Below, one piece after another: positions 7,195-13,909 of a stretch of 14,608 nucleotides of DNA. The position numbers and the translations under genes are program-made. The notes beneath the pieces are model-generated. The model was not told the DNA's origin. It worked only from the letters and a program-made list of their open reading frames with translations, and did no database searches. Origin of the DNA: Syntrophaceae bacterium (GTDB taxonomy: Bacteria > Desulfobacterota > Desulfomonilia > Desulfomonilales > Desulfomonilaceae); the NCBI GenBank assembly GCA_014874425.1, contig JACWAG010000097.1, positions 1-14,608 on the forward strand, in the 5' to 3' direction. Position 1 is the stretch's first letter. Each line of letters opens with the position of its first letter.

Positions 7195-8334
7195 ATGAGC
7201 GCAGAAATTCCTGATTGGGCCAAGACACGTGGAATGCCTCACGTACTATCGATCCCTAAATATGTTCCAGGAAAACCTGTTGCGGAACTTGAGCGGGAGT
7301 TCGGGATCTCCAACGCCATAAAACTGGCGTCCAACGAGAACCCATTGGGACCTTCTCCCAAGGCGATGGATGCAATAATAAAGAACGTCGGGATGACTAA
7401 CATCTATCCCGAATCTACCGGTCCTGAATTGCGGAAATCACTCGCTGAAAGCTACAGCGTTTCTATCGATCAAGTCATCCTCGGAAATGGCTCGGATGAA
7501 ATCATGCAGATGCTTGCACATATTTTTGTAGGGGTCGACGACGAAGTCATAATGCCGCAAAACGCGTTTTCCATGTATGAAATCGTGACACGGCTTTTTG
7601 GCGGTAGATCAGTAAAGACTCCATTAACTTATTTTCGTCCTGACCTAAATGCGATGGCGGCAGCGATAACTGATAGGACAAGAATACTGTTCCTGTCCAA
7701 TCCACACAGCCCCACAGGCACAATCATTGGGAAGTCTGAGTTTGAGGAATTGCTCGATGTTACTAGAGAGCGAGGCGTCATCCTGGTCTTGGACGAAGCT
7801 TATCGCGAATATGTTGATAGCTCTGATTGTCCGACAGGCGTAGACTACATTGACCGATCGGAGAATCTGATTTTCCTACGTACTTTTTCCAAAATATATG
7901 GCTTGGCAGGGTTGAGAATTGGCTATGGAATTGCCCAGCCTTGGCTGATTCAATTACTCAATAGGGTGAGGCCACCGTTCAACGTCAACCTCTTGGCCCA
8001 AGATGCCGCCTCCGCCGCTTTGCTGGACAGCGATCACTTCTCAAGATCTCGAGAAACAAATTCTATGGGAAAGAAATTCCTGTTCGATGGCCTGAATTCC
8101 CTCGGCTTTGATCCAATACCCACACAAGCCAATTTTATTGCTTTCAGGCCTAATTGTGACGCTGAATCGCTGTATCTGGAGTTGCTAAAGGAAGGAGTAA
8201 TTGTGAGGCATCTGAAGAGTTTCGGGCTTCCCGGTCATATAAGAGTCACCATAGGTTTGGAGGACCAGAACAGGAAGTTCATAAACGCCTTGGAAAAGGC
8301 TTCTGAGGGCTTGTCGCGTGACAAATCACTTTGA
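7195..8334 (+). CDS. hisC: Histidinol-phosphate aminotransferase
   Basis: This is a PLP-dependent fold-type I aminotransferase that exchanges the amino group between glutamate and imidazole acetol phosphate in histidine synthesis. The 379-aa protein shows KLASNENPLGPSP near residues 43-56, Asn169 in LSNPHSPTGT, Asp200 and Tyr203 in LVLDEAYREY, the Schiff-base lysine Lys233 in TFSKIYGLAGLRIGYG, and Arg241. The length is normal. The ATG at 7195 is preceded by GAGAGG at 7178-7183. It lies 44 nt before cmk. In several Proteobacteria a HisC homologue beside cmk and rpsA belongs to an aromatic amino acid cluster and also transaminates aromatic 2-oxo acids, so this copy may have that broader specificity. 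Confidence 0.88.
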   Translation: MSAEIPDWAKTRGMPHVLSIPKYVPGKPVAELEREFGISNAIKLASNENPLGPSPKAMDAIIKNVGMTNIYPESTGPELRKSLAESYSVSIDQVILGNGSDEIMQMLAHIFVGVDDEVIMPQNAFSMYEIVTRLFGGRSVKTPLTYFRPDLNAMAAAITDRTRILFLSNPHSPTGTIIGKSEFEELLDVTRERGVILVLDEAYREYVDSSDCPTGVDYIDRSENLIFLRTFSKIYGLAGLRIGYGIAQPWLIQLLNRVRPPFNVNLLAQDAASAALLDSDHFSRSRETNSMGKKFLFDGLNSLGFDPIPTQANFIAFRPNCDAESLYLELLKEGVIVRHLKSFGLPGHIRVTIGLEDQNRKFINALEKASEGLSRDKSL

Positions 8335-8378
8335 TGGTTAATCTGTAATGAATTTGTGAACAGTAAATCCGGACAAAC

Positions 8379-9089
8379 GTGACTCAAAAATTGAACAATT
8401 CTCAGGAGACCCCTTTCGTTGTTATAACGATAGACGGTCCTGCAGGGGCCGGAAAGACGACAATTGCGAGGAATCTTGCCAAGCGTCTGCGGTTCTGCAT
8501 GCTTGACAGCGGAGCGCTATATAGGACCGTTGCATTAGCCTTGCTCCAGGCAGGGGTAATGCCTAACGATGAGATCATCCCGGATGATTTGCTCAAATCT
8601 ATAAGTATCGTTATTGAGCCGGCTGTCGGGGGCATGCAAATCACTCTTGGCGGAGAAGATGTGAGCGCGGAAATAAGATCGGAGGAAGTTGGGGTTGCCG
8701 CTTCAAAGTTTTCTGCGAAAGCAGAGGTCAGGCGAAAGCTGCTCGGGACCCAGCGATCAGTCGCACGACAATGCGATCTAGTCGCTGAAGGCCGTGATAT
8801 GGGCGCAGTAGTGTTCCCTTTTGCGCGGGTGAAGTTCTTTTTGACCGCCAGCGCCGAGGTGCGGGCCAAACGTAGGTACGAAGAGCTGTTACAGAAAGGT
8901 GCCCGACCTTTATATTCTGAGGTTTTGTTGGAAATGCGCGCACGGGACCATCGTGATGAGACCCGAAGCCTTGCGCCTATGGTCCCTGCTCCGGACGCCA
9001 CGATCGTGGACACGACAAATTTGACACCGGATCAAATCCTGGGGATAATGCTAGAGTTGGTAAAATCGAGGCTGGGACTGTTGAAATAG
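8379..9089 (+). CDS. cmk: Cytidylate kinase
   Basis: This cytosolic kinase phosphorylates CMP and dCMP to the diphosphates with ATP, recycling pyrimidines from RNA turnover. The 236-aa protein has a Walker A loop GPAGAGKTT (20-28), the nucleoside-binding LDSGALYRTVAL stretch, GRDMGAVVFPFARVKFFLTAS, and the lid segment RDHRDETR that matches the family pattern RDxxDxxR. The start is GTG at 8379 with GGA at 8371-8373; about 11 residues precede the conserved core, slightly longer than many homologues. It lies between hisC and rpsA; cmk followed by rpsA is a widely conserved order in Proteobacteria. Confidence 0.95.
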   Translation: MTQKLNNSQETPFVVITIDGPAGAGKTTIARNLAKRLRFCMLDSGALYRTVALALLQAGVMPNDEIIPDDLLKSISIVIEPAVGGMQITLGGEDVSAEIRSEEVGVAASKFSAKAEVRRKLLGTQRSVARQCDLVAEGRDMGAVVFPFARVKFFLTASAEVRAKRRYEELLQKGARPLYSEVLLEMRARDHRDETRSLAPMVPAPDATIVDTTNLTPDQILGIMLELVKSRLGLLK

Positions 9090-9129
9090 GGAACTGACTC
9101 AAAAAACTATTAGTCTTTCCAAGTTTTTC

Positions 9130-9158
9130 TTGTAATGATTTGGAGAAACATATATATG
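9130..9158 (+). promoter_or_regulatory. Candidate rpsA promoter
   Basis: TTGTAA (9130-9135) and TATATG (9153-9158) are 17 bases apart, each a 4/6 match to consensus. The -10 region lies in a perfect palindrome, CATATATATG (9149-9158). The 134-nt gap between cmk and rpsA leaves room for an rpsA-specific promoter, which is usual for ribosomal protein S1 genes. Moderate to weak support. Confidence 0.3.
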
Positions 9159-9223
9159 TACTAGATTACGCAGCTTAGTTGAAATAACGATGGCGGACAA
9201 AAGAGTCTGGGGGTGCTTACTGG

Positions 9224-10957
9224 ATGGAAAATTTGGAAACCCAATCTAATGACAACTTAACCAACGAAGAAGAGGGGCAGGATACCACCAAAGAGGAAAA
9301 TTTCGCGGAACTCGTCGAAAGCAGTTTTCACAAAGCCCAGGAGGGCCAGATCGTAAAAGGTGTAGTTGTTCAGATTACTCCCGAACACGTAATGGTTGAT
9401 GTTGGGTCGAAATCTGAAGGACAAATCCCTATTGATCAGTTCATGAACAGCGAAGGCAAACTGACTGTCGCAGTTGGCGATGAAGTCGAAGTCTTTCTGG
9501 AAGACATGGGCGATAGCGGCGGAGTCAGGATCTCAAAAACCAAAGCTGATAAGATTAAGATATGGGATGATGTCGCTCAGATTTGTGAAACTGAAAAGAC
9601 GATTCAAGGCAAAATCGTCGCGCGCGTTAAAGGCGGTATGCAGGTAGATATTGGAGTCCCAGCGTTCCTTCCAGGTTCTCAGATCGATCTAAAACCCGTC
9701 CGAAATTTTGATAAATATATTGGCGAGACATTTGAGTTCAATGTACTAAAATATAATCGTAAACGTGGCAACATAGTGCTTTCCCGTCGACCACTTCTCG
9801 ACAAGACTCGTGATTTGCGCAAGGATTTTATTTCCAATGCGCTGGAAAGTGGAGAAGTGTTTAACGGAGTTGTCAAAAACATTACCGACTATGGCGCATT
9901 TGTCGACCTTGGCGGTATTGATGGCTTGCTTCATATAACAGATATGTCTTGGGGCCGTATCAATCATCCCGCCGATATAATTAAGGTTGGGGACGAGATT
10001 AAGGTCAAAGTCCTAAAGTTTGACAACGACAAGGAACGGGTGTCGCTCGGCATGAAGCAACTTACACCTGATCCGTGGGAAACCGTTGACCAAACATACC
10101 CCATTGGGTCGAAATGGTCTGGAAGGGTTGTCAGTATTACCGATTACGGCGTCTTCGTGGAGCTTGAAACTGGAGTTGAGGGCCTCGTTCATGTGTCCGA
10201 AATGGCATGGACCAAGAAACCGAGGCATCCATCCAAGATGGTCCACATCGGTGAAGAAATTGATGTCATGGTACTCAACGTGGACAAAGACCAGAAAAGA
10301 GTTTCATTGGGTATCAAGCAATTGCGTTCCAATCCGTGGGACGTCATTGCCGAGCGTTACCCGGAAGGTACCAAAATTGAAGGAAAAATCAGGAATGTTA
10401 CTGACTTTGGAATATTCGTCGGAATTGACGAGGGTATAGACGGTCTGGTTCACATATCAGACATATCCTGGACTCAGCGAATCAAGCATCCTGGAGAGTT
10501 CTACAAAAAAGGACAAACTGTTCAAGCCGTTGTTTTAAACATCGACAAGGAGAATGAACGGTTCTCTCTGGGTATCAAACAGATGATGGAAGATCCCTGG
10601 GAAACTGTTCCCGATAGGTATCCTCCTGGTTCCAAAGTTGTTGGAAAGGTTTCGTCCATCACAGATTTTGGTGTATTTCTTGAAATAGAGGAAGGCATCG
10701 AAGGAATGATTCACGTTTCCGAATTGTCCAAAGAAAGAGTGAGTTCTCCCCATGACTTCACCAAAGAGGGAGCCGAACTTACTGCCGTAGTGTTAAAGGT
10801 CAACAAGAAGGACAAAAAGATTGCCCTTTCGATAAAGAGCCTCGAGAGAACCACCGAATACGAACAGAAGAGTTATGGCGGCAGTCAGGACGTGGTTGCC
10901 TCTAACTTGGGTGATCTACTCAAAGAGAACCTTGGGGCATCTTTGGGTAAAGAATAA
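9224..10957 (+). CDS. rpsA: 30S ribosomal protein S1
   Basis: S1 binds mRNA on the small ribosomal subunit and helps to start translation on weak or structured messages. The 577-aa protein has an acidic N-terminal leader followed by six S1 RNA-binding domains at roughly 40-107, 122-192, 208-280, 293-367, 378-452 and 465-537. Domains 3 to 6 are the most alike, each carrying a TDYGAFV- or TDFGVFL-like strand, a GLVHISDxSW-like loop and an ERxSLGIKQ-like end. Six domains and this length are typical of proteobacterial S1. The ATG at 9224 has GGGGG at 9208-9212 upstream; spacing is rather long, as is often seen for S1. A short ORF starting at 9190 overlaps this start in another frame. A perfect hairpin terminator lies 131 nt beyond the stop. 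Confidence 0.96.
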   Translation: MENLETQSNDNLTNEEEGQDTTKEENFAELVESSFHKAQEGQIVKGVVVQITPEHVMVDVGSKSEGQIPIDQFMNSEGKLTVAVGDEVEVFLEDMGDSGGVRISKTKADKIKIWDDVAQICETEKTIQGKIVARVKGGMQVDIGVPAFLPGSQIDLKPVRNFDKYIGETFEFNVLKYNRKRGNIVLSRRPLLDKTRDLRKDFISNALESGEVFNGVVKNITDYGAFVDLGGIDGLLHITDMSWGRINHPADIIKVGDEIKVKVLKFDNDKERVSLGMKQLTPDPWETVDQTYPIGSKWSGRVVSITDYGVFVELETGVEGLVHVSEMAWTKKPRHPSKMVHIGEEIDVMVLNVDKDQKRVSLGIKQLRSNPWDVIAERYPEGTKIEGKIRNVTDFGIFVGIDEGIDGLVHISDISWTQRIKHPGEFYKKGQTVQAVVLNIDKENERFSLGIKQMMEDPWETVPDRYPPGSKVVGKVSSITDFGVFLEIEEGIEGMIHVSELSKERVSSPHDFTKEGAELTAVVLKVNKKDKKIALSIKSLERTTEYEQKSYGGSQDVVASNLGDLLKENLGASLGKE

Positions 10958-10960
10958 ATA

Positions 10961-11041
10961 TTTTTCGGCTTTTGCTTTGACTAAACTTATGTGCTTGTCC
11001 TGTTACAGCGGCCGAGGAATAAGTTGTTGATGGCCGAAGAA
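10961..11041 (+). other. Possible structured RNA in the rpsA 3' region
   Basis: Just after the rpsA stop, 10961-10969 can pair with 11033-11041 (nine pairs, one of them G-U). Inside it, AACTTAT (10984-10990) pairs perfectly with ATAAGTT (11019-11025). The nested arms suggest a folded element of about 80 nt in the rpsA 3' UTR. I recognise no known RNA family. The pairing is seen in the sequence; function and expression are inferred only. Confidence 0.3.
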
Positions 11042-11088
11042 ATTTAGGCTTATCCGCTGGGCAGTAGATCTAGTCTATGAAACAACAT

Positions 11089-11124
11089 GAGGGAACCTGA
11101 TTGGGAAATCAGGTTCCCTCTTTT
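11089..11124 (+). terminator. Intrinsic terminator of rpsA
   Basis: 11089-11102 and 11107-11120 form a perfect 14-bp stem closed by a GGGA (GNRA-type) tetraloop, followed by TTTTATTTT. This is a textbook rho-independent terminator for the plus strand. On the minus strand the stem lies directly after the nucleotidyltransferase stop codon but is followed by no T-run, so it should work poorly in that direction. Confidence 0.85.
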
Positions 11125-12586
11125 ATTTTGTCGAAAGGTTTTGCGTGAGATATCGCCGGACGGCCTCTCTAGCCTGCTCGCGGTTCTGCGCTAAGCCTAA
11201 AGACTGTTCCGTGACCAACCATCTAATAATAGAACCCAAATGGGGACCCTGATCAAGACCGAACTCGGACATTAGATCGAATCCGTCTAATAACGGAATG
11301 ATGGGGTCTTCTTCTTCTTTCAGGACAAGTTCAATGGCCTTTCGCGCTCCATTCTTGGCTCTTGGAAGGTCAGCCAGGTCTCTTGCCGGTCCTTTAGCCG
11401 CAAGCAGGTCTGCCAGAAACAAAATAACCAGGCCGATAAAGTGTGTTCCAAATCGATGAAAAAGCCTCACCATGGCTCGTTGCGAGGGATTTTCCAATGT
11501 GAGTATAGAAGGTCTCATGTGACCTTCTACCCACGATGACACTTCCGACAATTCCCTGGAAGCCAGTTTCATTCGGGTCCCGGCCGAAAGAAATAGAGTT
11601 TTGGAGATTTTTTCATGGCCAATGAACCTACGTTTGCCCTTTTCGTCCACGCGTAGGGAAAACGGTTTTCCTGAATCGTGAAACAAAACGGCTAGCTTTA
11701 ACAGCCATTTCCTGGGCCTACCTGTAACGGGTTGTTCATAAATATAGTTAAGCGCCTTTTCAGAGACAGGGCCGAAAAAACTCGGCAAATTGTCAATGAT
11801 GGTCTCAAGATTCTCCAGGGCCTCAACAGTGTGGCCCCAAACGTCCAAATGGTGAAACGCATTTTGCTCGAATCCCCTCGAAGGCTTCAATTCCGGCAGG
11901 ATTTCCCAGAGCAGCGATGACTCTGCCATCTGCTCGATAATTTTGGCCGACCGGTTTGAACGAAATACGATCTCGAGTTCATCCCTCACGCGCTCACCAG
12001 AAATATTTTGAATAAGCGTTGCGGATTTCCTAATACCAATCCTGGTTTCAGGGCATATACGGAAGCCCAATTGTGAAGAAAACCTGAATGCCCTGAGCAT
12101 CCTAAGCGGGTCTTCGATGAAAGCGTTTGGCGAAGACCTTCGAATAGTTTTTCGTTCAAGATCCTCTCGACCATGTAGGGGATCAATTATGGCCTCACAG
12201 ACTCTTCCATTCATAACGTCCCACAGATGCACAGCGACTGAGTTAATCGTGAAATCCCTGTGATAAAGATCCTGAGTTATGGTTGGGCCTTTGAAAGACG
12301 AAATATCCACCGTCACCTGGGGTGTTTGAGAAACAACAATTCTGCCGGTGCGCCGGTCTTTGTCCAAAGCTACAAAAGATGCTTTTACAGTAAGTTTGTC
12401 AGCAACTTCGCGGGCTATCTGAAAGCCATCGCCTTCCACTGCGATGTCGAGGTCCGAAATTTGGTGATTGCCGATAAGAGTGTCGCGGATACAACCACCA
12501 ACCAAATAACTTTCGTCGCAGAGGCTAAGTGAAATCCGAAGAATCTCCTGCGCCAGTGGTTCGTTAAAGAAGTGTCCGGGATGCAT
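11123..12586 (-). CDS. Class II tRNA nucleotidyltransferase (CCA/poly(A) polymerase family) with HD domain
   Basis: This enzyme probably builds or repairs the CCA 3' end of tRNAs. The 487-aa protein has the class II nucleotidyltransferase head: LVGGCIRDTLIG (28-39, the GGxxRD motif), catalytic DLD (45-47), HRDFTIN (109-115), and the base-selecting EDPLR (158-162) leading into MLRAFRFSSQLGF. The C-terminal half carries an HD phosphohydrolase domain with FHDSGKP (His303-Asp304) and GHEKIS, as in E. coli CCA enzyme. Sequence motifs cannot tell a full CCA-adding enzyme from a CC- or A-adding one or from poly(A) polymerase, so I give no gene symbol. The ATG at 12586 is 54 nt after the DUF3108 stop, so it may be the last gene of the minus-strand unit. 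Its TAA lies inside the T-tract of the convergent rpsA terminator. Confidence 0.85.
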   Translation of the reverse strand: MHPGHFFNEPLAQEILRISLSLCDESYLVGGCIRDTLIGNHQISDLDIAVEGDGFQIAREVADKLTVKASFVALDKDRRTGRIVVSQTPQVTVDISSFKGPTITQDLYHRDFTINSVAVHLWDVMNGRVCEAIIDPLHGREDLERKTIRRSSPNAFIEDPLRMLRAFRFSSQLGFRICPETRIGIRKSATLIQNISGERVRDELEIVFRSNRSAKIIEQMAESSLLWEILPELKPSRGFEQNAFHHLDVWGHTVEALENLETIIDNLPSFFGPVSEKALNYIYEQPVTGRPRKWLLKLAVLFHDSGKPFSLRVDEKGKRRFIGHEKISKTLFLSAGTRMKLASRELSEVSSWVEGHMRPSILTLENPSQRAMVRLFHRFGTHFIGLVILFLADLLAAKGPARDLADLPRAKNGARKAIELVLKEEEDPIIPLLDGFDLMSEFGLDQGPHLGSIIRWLVTEQSLGLAQNREQAREAVRRYLTQNLSTK

Positions 12587-12640
12587 TCGTCTAATAATTG
12601 GTATTGGATATTTGGAGCGAGAGATTAAATGATGGTTGGG

Positions 12641-13375
12641 TTACATCTGAGCCTGAACAAGTTCAAACCTGACAGTCCCAACAATCGGTGAGGACGTTAA
12701 GAGCAGAGGAATCCTCTTCTCGTCATTAGAAATCCACAGTTTTCCTTTAGCAATTTCCCTAGGTTCGCGTCCGAGTTTATCCAGACGTAAGTCCATGCGT
12801 ATGGCCGACAATGAACCGGCTCTGATATTGATCATCTCGGGCCCCACTGGATAAACAAAAAGCCGGGCCTTGTCTTTTCCATCATAGATATCCACTGACA
12901 AAGGTTTGCCGAGGTCCTTGCGGTTTCGGAGCAGATAAACGGCGCTTATTGGATCACGGAGTCCCAAGGCCTTCTCCGAGTGGCTTTCGATTTCGTCTCC
13001 ATTTTTCTTATTCACTTGAACAGTTTGACTTTTCTTGTCAAAGGAGAGATCTACCACCTCGGATCGCAATAGATTTGACTTGAGATGAAAGCTGTATGAT
13101 TCCGGCTGGAATGTATTTGCGGAAAAAGTGGCCTGAACTCGACTCCAAAGTTCCAGTATGGTTTTCAGAGCGCCATCGGATACCGCTTGAGCAGTGACGG
13201 ACATTTTCTTCGCGTCACATTTCATTGTTATGTCACCATGTCCCGCTTTTGTTCCGTTCCATGAAACTTCATATCGTAGGATTTCGCTCTGGTCTTTTGC
13301 CCATGCGGAATATGTCGTAAGAATTAGTCCCAGCGACAACGACAAGACCAAACAAACGGAGGAAGACTTTTTCAA
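12641..13375 (-). CDS. Exported DUF3108 protein
   Basis: Function is unknown. The protein is exported: from the TTG at 13375 it begins with two lysines and a hydrophobic core and has a likely signal peptidase I site after AWA (residue 26), leaving a mature domain of about 218 aa. DUF3108 hallmarks are LRYEVSWNGTKAGHGDI at the mature N-terminus, DPISAVYLLR near the middle, VDIYDGKDKARLFVYP after it, and the end KLWISNDEKRIPLLLTSSPIVGTVRFEL. The pattern suggests an all-beta periplasmic or outer-membrane-associated protein. The TTG overlaps the TGA of the upstream lipoprotein gene (TTGA), and GGAGGAG lies six bases before it, which decides the start. A TTG at 13390 is in frame but would place the ribosome binding site inside the gene. 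Confidence 0.8.
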   Translation of the reverse strand: MKKSSSVCLVLSLSLGLILTTYSAWAKDQSEILRYEVSWNGTKAGHGDITMKCDAKKMSVTAQAVSDGALKTILELWSRVQATFSANTFQPESYSFHLKSNLLRSEVVDLSFDKKSQTVQVNKKNGDEIESHSEKALGLRDPISAVYLLRNRKDLGKPLSVDIYDGKDKARLFVYPVGPEMINIRAGSLSAIRMDLRLDKLGREPREIAKGKLWISNDEKRIPLLLTSSPIVGTVRFELVQAQM

Positions 13376-13842
13376 CTGATTCTCCTCCAATGAAACTTCT
13401 TGTTTACTTCAGGCATTGAGATAATCAATGAGTCACCGGATATCTGAAATGGCCACTTCACAGTATTACCCGCGTCGTCAGTTATGCTGATCTGGTTCTT
13501 TTCAACCGAGTATTTACCAGTCCTGCTTTTCATGCTGTCCGAATTTTCATTATCGAATCGGTTAAATATTACCTGTCGATTGTTCGTAAATTCAATCTGG
13601 GTTTTCGTCTGGTCCTTGGGGTTCTGACGTTCACCCTTGTCATTAATCTGATACAGCAGTTCCCATTTGCCAACGACGCTCTTGTCTGAATTGCCGGTGG
13701 AAGGTTCGGATATTTCCGGACCAGACTGAGCCTCATCATCCATACGAGCGCTCTTCGGCATAGACGCGGTAAGACAGGAAGAACAAATCGCCGCAAAACA
13801 GAGTAAAATAGCAAATCCAAACATTCTTGAGGAAAGGGTCAT
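13372..13842 (-). CDS. Small lipocalin-like lipoprotein
   Basis: I do not recognise a named family with certainty. The 156-aa protein has an N-terminal hydrophobic segment (about residues 7-22) ending in CSSC. Cys23 is the likely lipidation site, although Cys rather than Leu at -3 is an atypical lipobox. After a low-complexity linker (about 24-54) comes a beta-rich domain: VVGKWELLYQIND, QIEFTNNRQVIFNRF, RTGKYSVEKNQISITDD, VKWPFQISGDSLIISMP. This rhythm (GKW at the start, then GxYxV, an I-x-I strand, and a GDxLxI strand) is typical of lipocalin-like single-domain lipoproteins that bind small ligands or sit in the envelope. It starts at the ATG at 13842 with GGGTG eight bases upstream. It ends overlapping the DUF3108 start by four bases, so the two proteins are probably made together. 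Confidence 0.7.
   Translation of the reverse strand: MTLSSRMFGFAILLCFAAICSSCLTASMPKSARMDDEAQSGPEISEPSTGNSDKSVVGKWELLYQINDKGERQNPKDQTKTQIEFTNNRQVIFNRFDNENSDSMKSRTGKYSVEKNQISITDDAGNTVKWPFQISGDSLIISMPEVNKKFHWRRIS
13382..13388 (-). promoter_or_regulatory. Strong ribosome binding site that fixes a TTG start
   Basis: On the minus strand GGAGGAG lies inside the last codons of the lipoprotein gene, six bases before the TTG at 13375-13373. It is the strongest Shine-Dalgarno sequence I noticed in the window and is why the DUF3108 start is placed at 13375 rather than 13390. Confidence 0.75.
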
Positions 13843-13909
13843 ATGCGAAACACCCGTTTAATGTGGATCAAGCTAGCAAGATTCAAAGCGACCAAGCAAA
13901 ATGGAACTA

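Noticed and set aside
7039..7242. Minus-strand ORF of 67 aa in the divergent intergenic region
   Set aside because: It is antisense to the hisC promoter and start and has no ribosome binding site or family motif. The region is explained by two divergent promoters.
8402..9013. Minus-strand ORF of 203 aa opposite cmk
   Set aside because: It is an antisense shadow of a clearly conserved kinase gene; Ser/Arg/Ala-rich composition reflects the complementary codons.
9102..9128. AAAAACT/AGTTTTT inverted repeat after cmk as a terminator
   Set aside because: The stem is only seven A/T-rich pairs with a 13-nt loop and no GC core or following T-tract.
9224..10957. Tandem DNA repeats within rpsA
   Set aside because: The similarity is at protein level between S1 domains, expected for this protein, and not a DNA repeat array.
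10989..11030. 13-aa plus-strand ORF with CxxC after rpsA
   Set aside because: No ribosome binding site, very short, and it lies in a region that looks more like folded RNA.
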